From: Blastocatellia bacterium
GTDB taxonomy: Bacteria > Acidobacteriota > Blastocatellia > Chloracidobacteriales > JADJPF01
Length of the DNA stretch: 9,729 nucleotides
Reading direction: 5' to 3'
NCBI GenBank assembly: GCA_023265235.1
Contig: JAHFUF010000132.1
Coordinates: 1-9,729 of the forward strand
The position numbers were made by a program, and so were the translations under genes. The notes beneath the pieces were generated by a model. That model had not been told where the DNA came from. It saw only the letters and a program-made list of their open reading frames with translations, and did no database searches. Of this stretch, positions 5,746 through 9,729 are shown one piece after another (within the stretch, counting starts at the first letter, position 1; the number at the start of each line of letters is the position of its first letter).

Positions 5746-8700
5746 TTAGCTAATTTGTAGATGGAACTGTGTTTCTGACAATTCACGTTTTAGCAAAGAT
5801 TGTATTAACCGATATTTACTGCGTAAAAACGTCATCATTAACCGCTCAGAAATATTCTTGTTACATTCAATAAATATTGGATCTACACATATTTCTGGGC
5901 TACCAATCACAAATATATCATTGTATTTGCGTAGTCCTATTGCTCCTAAAAGTAAATATTCTGGTTTCCAATCTGCTAGTTGGCCAATAGCAAAGGTTTT
6001 GAGAAACTCTTGAAATCTTTCTAAAGTTAGGTCTACACGTTCACGTACTAAAAAAACAAAAGTACGGTTAAATACTTGGAAAATGATTAGATTAGCACGG
6101 GTATTTGGTTCTAAAGCTTGTATCTCAGCTAAGTCTTCTATAGGAAAAACTGAAGCTTCTTCCAAAGTACTTTCTACATAGTTATGAAAAACCTCTGTTT
6201 GTGTTAAATATTCCTCTAATTGAAAAACAACTTCTGATGAAAGTGCTGCTTGATTTTGTAACAACCCTAAATTACTCAAATAGCTAGAAATACTTTTAGT
6301 AACACTTGGCATACTAACAAACATACGTCGGTGTCTACTACTAAGAAATCGTTCTTTTAGGCAATCCTTATTTTCTGCTAGAAAATATAAATTCTCTCGC
6401 ACTCCTGTAGTTTGAAAAGCAGAAATTAGTTTTAAGACTAACAACGAATCTAGGTTATCTTGTCCTATTAAATCACTAGAAATTGTTTCTATTACTTGAG
6501 AGTCTTTTTCGTCCAACACAGCAGACTTTAGCACCATTGAATCAGCAATACGCGGGCTAACAGTAATAGACTTCTTAAAATGTTTTCGAGTTACAACAGT
6601 AGTAGGGTAATTTATTTCTAATTGTTTGAGGATATTAGCAAGCAATTTTTCTTGCTGATCTGCACCAAATTTCTTTAAGTCACCTTGGAGTTGTTGTAGA
6701 TAAAGTTTTAGGCTGCTAGTAAAAGCTACCCATCCATCATGAGGGATTTCTGTATCATAATAATACCGAATTAATTCAACTACTGCTGGGCTAGTTTGGT
6801 GGCGTTGAAAAGCTGCTAAAACCAAATTACCAGCACTTTCTGCATCCGTAGCTAAACGCTCAGTAGCAATAGGACTAGTAGACTCCAGTATCACAAGTAA
6901 TCTAGTTGCATCTGCACATAGGCTTAATAATGTTACTACAGCATCCTCTGGGTGTAATTGAGTTAAACTAGCTGTCCAAGGTTGGTTTGCAGCAAGCTTT
7001 GTCCAAAAATCCCAAGTCATCGGAACACTAGTGGTTAGAACTTGCCAAATAGCTTGTTGAGTAGTTGCCCACTTAGAGAAAAACCTTTTTCCTATTGCTT
7101 CCTCATGCTCAGCTAGACGTGCTGGTAAAGAGTTAATAATTGTTGCTAAGCCTGTCCCCATTTCTATAGAATTAATGCTAGTAGTTGTTTCCTGAATAAA
7201 CTTCCAAGTAGAATTAACTAACTCCACAAAACGAATTTGGTCAGCAAGCCCAAGCCTAGCTAACAAGTCTTGAACTCCAGCTTTAGCAGGTTCTCCTAAA
7301 AGCGTTGCTGTTCGAGAAAGCATAGTAGAAAGCTGAATAGAAAGTTGACTAGTTCTTTCTGGTATGGGTTCGCCAGCTTCTTTAAATTTACTATTAAGAG
7401 TCTTTGCATAACGCTCACCTAATAAAACTGTTGGGCGACGCTTACCCATCGCTCTCCAAAATTGTGCCAAGTTACGTAATTGTTCAGACTCTGGCATTGG
7501 TGTTGTAGCATTAACAAAAGCTTGTGAGTCAAGCATTGCCATACCTGTTAAAGTTTCTAAAACCCCTCCTAAAGGGCTATTAAAGGCTTTTGCTAAGCCT
7601 TCATCAGCTTTGACTATTTGTTCAATTATTTGTCCAGTTAATTTATAACCTGACTGAAATTTATGTGTGTAGGTTGTAGGATTAAGTTCTAAACAAGCTA
7701 GACCGACACTCCTATAAGGTTGGAGTCCTCGTTGTGACTGTTCTGTTACTAAAGTAGATACATTTATATTTTCTGGAGCTTGCCAATTAACTAAGCTAGC
7801 ATTGGTAACAATAAAGTGTGCTAAGGTAGCAGCTTCTCGTTTTAGCCTACGTTCAAAAGCCTCTACATTTATTGGTTGCCATTGTTGTTCTTGGATTTGA
7901 TAATGCCAAAACTTGTTAGGTGCATCAATATCAACTATTAAGCTGTTACTCATCAACGGAATTTCAAACCAACAAAAATAAAATAATTCCACAATAGCAC
8001 GTAACAGTAGCATTAAATCAGACCAAGGGTTAACCTGCACCTTTTGTTCTCCACTAAAAAAATCAGTGCTAACTTCTTGGCTAAGAGTTTTAATTACTTG
8101 CAAAGAATAGTGTAAATACTGGGCAGTTTCTTGACTAATCAACAAGTCTGTTCCTAAAGGGTTATTGTTATCAACCACTATAGTAAATCCAGGAAGTAGT
8201 GGAGCAGGCAAATCAGGGTTTATTGGCAAAGAAAATTGATAGTTAGGCGAGTGATGCTTAAAAGCTTGTACTCGCATCCATCCCCGCCAACTTTGTCCTA
8301 AAAGACGCATTCTTTGCTCAGATAAAAATTGACTCTCATTACTTGTCTCACCTATCACGGGTTTTAAGAAAATATTTAAAGCCTCAACTGAAGCCAAGTG
8401 ATAACGTAGGGTTTGTAGTTCTTCTTGGACTGTTCTGACTTCTGTTTCTAGTTGAGCAAAAATATGTTGGGGATGCTTCAAAGATGGGTTAAGTTCTGTA
8501 GCATTAATTTTTTTCAACGCGTCTAGCCGAGTACGAGTAAAAGTAACTGTCTTACGTTTTTTTGCTAGTATGCTACGAAAAGATTCACTACTACGTGTTA
8601 ACTCTTCACGACGACGATCGATTAAACGGTAACCTAGTTCTGTATCTCGTGTTTGCCAATCTAAATAAAGTGCTGCTTCCTGTTGAGGAGTTAAATGTTC

Positions 8701-8853
8701 ACTACTAAAAAGCTCTGCTGGAATACGTTGAGCTAAGACTGTTGGGTCACCAAAAACCTTCTCAATCCACCTACGTAAGGAAGATTCGTTATTTTTATTT
8801 TCCTCATTTTGAAAGAAAAACCCTGCTGAAGCAGCATCAAAGTATCCGCTCAT
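5746..8853 (-). CDS. Large hypothetical protein, 1035 aa, function unknown
   Basis: I do not recognise this protein. The ATG at 8853 is preferred over the GTG at 8859 because the GTG lies inside the ribosome-binding sequence GCGGTGACC just before the ATG. The sequence is predicted to be mostly helical. Residues about 75-160 are rich in charged heptad-like helix (RRREELTRSSE, ETEVRTVQEELQTL), a possible coiled coil. Residues 277-301 (WSDLMLLLRAIVELFYFCWF onward) are hydrophobic but interrupted by R285, E289 and E297, so more likely a buried amphipathic helix than a membrane span. There is no signal peptide, no Walker motif and no obvious catalytic cluster. It has six cysteines and no internal repeats that I can see. 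It stands alone between smpB and the PilZ gene with gaps of 180 and 229 bp. The frame is open and codon use resembles its neighbours, so it is a real gene. A scaffold or structural cytosolic role is possible but unsupported. Confidence 0.85.
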   Translation of the reverse strand: MSGYFDAASAGFFFQNEENKNNESSLRRWIEKVFGDPTVLAQRIPAELFSSEHLTPQQEAALYLDWQTRDTELGYRLIDRRREELTRSSESFRSILAKKRKTVTFTRTRLDALKKINATELNPSLKHPQHIFAQLETEVRTVQEELQTLRYHLASVEALNIFLKPVIGETSNESQFLSEQRMRLLGQSWRGWMRVQAFKHHSPNYQFSLPINPDLPAPLLPGFTIVVDNNNPLGTDLLISQETAQYLHYSLQVIKTLSQEVSTDFFSGEQKVQVNPWSDLMLLLRAIVELFYFCWFEIPLMSNSLIVDIDAPNKFWHYQIQEQQWQPINVEAFERRLKREAATLAHFIVTNASLVNWQAPENINVSTLVTEQSQRGLQPYRSVGLACLELNPTTYTHKFQSGYKLTGQIIEQIVKADEGLAKAFNSPLGGVLETLTGMAMLDSQAFVNATTPMPESEQLRNLAQFWRAMGKRRPTVLLGERYAKTLNSKFKEAGEPIPERTSQLSIQLSTMLSRTATLLGEPAKAGVQDLLARLGLADQIRFVELVNSTWKFIQETTTSINSIEMGTGLATIINSLPARLAEHEEAIGKRFFSKWATTQQAIWQVLTTSVPMTWDFWTKLAANQPWTASLTQLHPEDAVVTLLSLCADATRLLVILESTSPIATERLATDAESAGNLVLAAFQRHQTSPAVVELIRYYYDTEIPHDGWVAFTSSLKLYLQQLQGDLKKFGADQQEKLLANILKQLEINYPTTVVTRKHFKKSITVSPRIADSMVLKSAVLDEKDSQVIETISSDLIGQDNLDSLLVLKLISAFQTTGVRENLYFLAENKDCLKERFLSSRHRRMFVSMPSVTKSISSYLSNLGLLQNQAALSSEVVFQLEEYLTQTEVFHNYVESTLEEASVFPIEDLAEIQALEPNTRANLIIFQVFNRTFVFLVRERVDLTLERFQEFLKTFAIGQLADWKPEYLLLGAIGLRKYNDIFVIGSPEICVDPIFIECNKNISERLMMTFLRSKYRLIQSLLKRELSETQFHLQIS

Positions 8854-8962
8854 GGTCACCGCCGTATTAATAATTAATAAGTAAAATTGTTTTAGAAATT
8901 TTTGTGAGACTAAGACTTATTCTGGGAAGGATTATATCTAGATATTTCCTCGTACAAAAGCC

Positions 8963-8968
8963 ATTATA
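8963..8968 (-). promoter_or_regulatory. Possible -10 box upstream of the 1035-aa gene
   Basis: TATAAT on the minus strand, about 110 bp before the start at 8853. No recognisable -35 element lies 16-18 bases upstream, so this is only a candidate and would imply a long leader. Confidence 0.25.
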
Positions 8969-9006
8969 ACCTAACAGTTAAAATAATTTATATTTTACCA
9001 AAAACT

Positions 9007-9045
9007 AAAAGTGGTTAATGAGTAACTTCTCACTAACCACTTTTT
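9007..9045. terminator. Strong bidirectional intrinsic terminator downstream of the PilZ gene
   Basis: The left arm AAAAGTGGTTA (9007-9017) pairs perfectly with TAACCACTTTT (9034-9044). Inside it, after one A-C mismatch, four more pairs (9019-9022 with 9029-9032) close a 6-nt loop. Both ends are T-rich when read outward (TTTTT at 9041-9045; TTTTAGTTTTT on the minus strand). It lies 38 bp after the PilZ stop codon and most likely ends that transcript, insulating the large gene downstream. Confidence 0.85.
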
Positions 9046-9082
9046 GCCAGTTCAACAAGTTTTATTAACACTGCTAGTCTAT

Positions 9083-9454
9083 CTATTTGATAACCACCCA
9101 TTTACCAGTTTTTTTGATAAACTCAAGCCCTATTGCCCAATCACCTTCTTTACGAGCAACCACACTCCTAACTTGAGCAACGGCAGAAAACCTTCCATCT
9201 AACCCAGAGAATACTAGCTCCGCTCCTTTTTCTAAAGGCACATCACAAATTATTTTCGCGCCATTCCAAGAAACATCTATTGTCTGTACAGGTCTAAAAT
9301 AAGCAATGTTATTAATTGTGCGTCTAATATACATTTTCAAGCTTAAGCCTATTCTTTTTTCTCCTCTACGGTCAAAAATACCAACTGCATTTGTTTTCCA
9401 TTGAGAAGCTCTTACTGTTTCTAAAGCTGGGTAATTGGCGATTGCTGTATTCAT
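9083..9454 (-). CDS. PilZ-domain protein (putative c-di-GMP receptor)
   Basis: The product is 123 aa, essentially a single PilZ domain with a 25-residue N-terminal extension. Both c-di-GMP-binding signatures are intact: RxxxR as R30-GEK-R34 (preceded by D28 and R29) and DxSxxG as D60-V-S62-W-N-G65. A beta-barrel follows (AKIICDVPL, AELVFSG, AVAQVRSVV, WAIGLEFI), ending at residue 123. There is no partner domain, so it probably acts by binding another protein when c-di-GMP is present, in motility, adhesion or exopolysaccharide control; the target is not evident here. The ATG at 9454 has AAGGAG (9466-9471) 11 bases upstream, a long but workable spacing. It is monocistronic with a strong terminator, and its upstream region holds repeated dyads and a possible -24/-12 promoter. 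Family call secure; ligand binding inferred from motifs. Confidence 0.93.
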   Translation of the reverse strand: MNTAIANYPALETVRASQWKTNAVGIFDRRGEKRIGLSLKMYIRRTINNIAYFRPVQTIDVSWNGAKIICDVPLEKGAELVFSGLDGRFSAVAQVRSVVARKEGDWAIGLEFIKKTGKWVVIK

Positions 9455-9507
9455 AAGTCTTTTATCTCCTTAAGTTTTAATTGTTTGTTCTGTATGTCCT
9501 AAACCAA

Positions 9508-9524
9508 GGCAAACCAAAGACCAA
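9508..9524 (-). promoter_or_regulatory. Possible sigma-54 type -24/-12 element before the PilZ gene
   Basis: On the minus strand the site reads TTGGTCTTTGGTTTGCC. The invariant GG and GC dinucleotides are exactly 12 bases apart and TTGC is complete, but the usual CAC after TGG is replaced by TCT. Transcription would begin near 9498, about 44 nt before the ATG. Support comes from the dyads 135-190 bp upstream, the usual place for sigma-54 activators. The match is partial and could be chance. Confidence 0.3.
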
Positions 9525-9632
9525 AGTTTTTTAATTTGTCCATAAAATATTTAACTCATTGGTAATCCAGTAGTTATTATTAGATAAGCTCGTTTTTTAA
9601 GGAAATTTAGACTATTTAGAGGCAACAAGTTA

Positions 9633-9688
9633 TGCCATTTTTGGCAAGGCTATGATTGCCACTTTTGACATAACCGCCATTTTTGGCA
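9633..9688. promoter_or_regulatory. Three tandem dyads (TGCCA-N4-TGGCA type), probable operator or enhancer cluster
   Basis: Copy 1, TGCCATTTTTGGCA (9633-9646), is a perfect dyad. Copy 2, TGCCACTTTTGACA (9657-9670), differs from it at two positions. Copy 3 (9675-9688) is identical to copy 1 except for its first base. Start-to-start spacings are 24 and 18 bp. Each is a 14-bp imperfect or perfect palindrome with a T-rich centre, as expected for a dimeric regulator binding cooperatively. The cluster lies 179-234 bp upstream of the PilZ start and may also serve a divergent gene beyond the right edge. Confidence 0.6.
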
Positions 9689-9697
9689 TTGTTTTAG

Positions 9698-9717
9698 AAT
9701 GGTATGTAAAGACCATT
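9698..9717. repeat. Inverted repeat AATGGT-N8-ACCATT
   Basis: A perfect 6-bp dyad with an 8-base centre, 10 bp to the right of the triple-dyad cluster. It has a different half-site from the cluster and could be a separate operator for a gene beyond the window, or chance. Confidence 0.3.
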
Positions 9718-9729
9718 AAATAGAGTTTT

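Noticed and set aside
9630..9646. A second sigma-54-like match on the minus strand, TGGCAT followed by TTGCC
   Set aside because: GG and GC are 13 bases apart instead of the near-invariant 12, and the TGGCA part belongs to dyad copy 1.
1..9729. CRISPR arrays, transposases, attachment sites, tRNA, rRNA or tmRNA genes
   Set aside because: No regularly spaced repeats, transposase motifs, cloverleaf sequences or SsrA-like tag were found on reading both strands.

Overview
The window is a low-GC (visibly AT-rich) bacterial chromosome segment with seven protein genes. No phage, insertion sequence, CRISPR array, tRNA or rRNA is visible. The organism cannot be named from the sequence alone. The SmpB and M17 aminopeptidase genes and the short PilZ protein fit a free-living bacterium, and a low-GC member of the Acidobacteriota (Blastocatellia-like) is a tentative guess only. 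Codon usage looks uniform, with no clear sign of recent transfer.

Layout from left to right. (1) A two-gene plus-strand operon at 173-1869: a small cupin protein, translationally coupled by an ATGA overlap to a protein that joins a cyclic-nucleotide-binding domain to a heme-oxygenase-like diiron oxidase (HDO, TENA/PqqC fold) domain. A good TTGACA promoter lies just upstream and a stem-loop just downstream. (2) An AT-rich gap, then a plus-strand gene at 2140-3459 for a membrane protein made of two tandem HPP-family units. It meets pepA tail to tail across a shared bidirectional terminator. (3) A minus-strand pair, smpB (trans-translation) followed by pepA (M17 leucyl aminopeptidase), separated by about 100 bp that hold two palindromes. 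(4) A long minus-strand gene, 1035 aa, that I do not recognise. (5) A minus-strand PilZ-domain gene with a strong terminator. Upstream it has a possible sigma-54 type -24/-12 element and three evenly sized dyads (TGCCA-N4-TGGCA type) that look like activator or operator sites.

How the genes may work together: smpB and pepA both belong to housekeeping protein turnover (ribosome rescue and peptide degradation). The cupin plus cNMP-sensor/HDO pair is the most system-like unit and could be a metalloenzyme pathway gated by a cyclic nucleotide; its substrate is unknown. The PilZ gene with its structured upstream region suggests controlled expression of a c-di-GMP receptor. The tandem-HPP protein may transport a small anion such as nitrite, by analogy with characterised HPP proteins. 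These links are inferences, not demonstrated functions.
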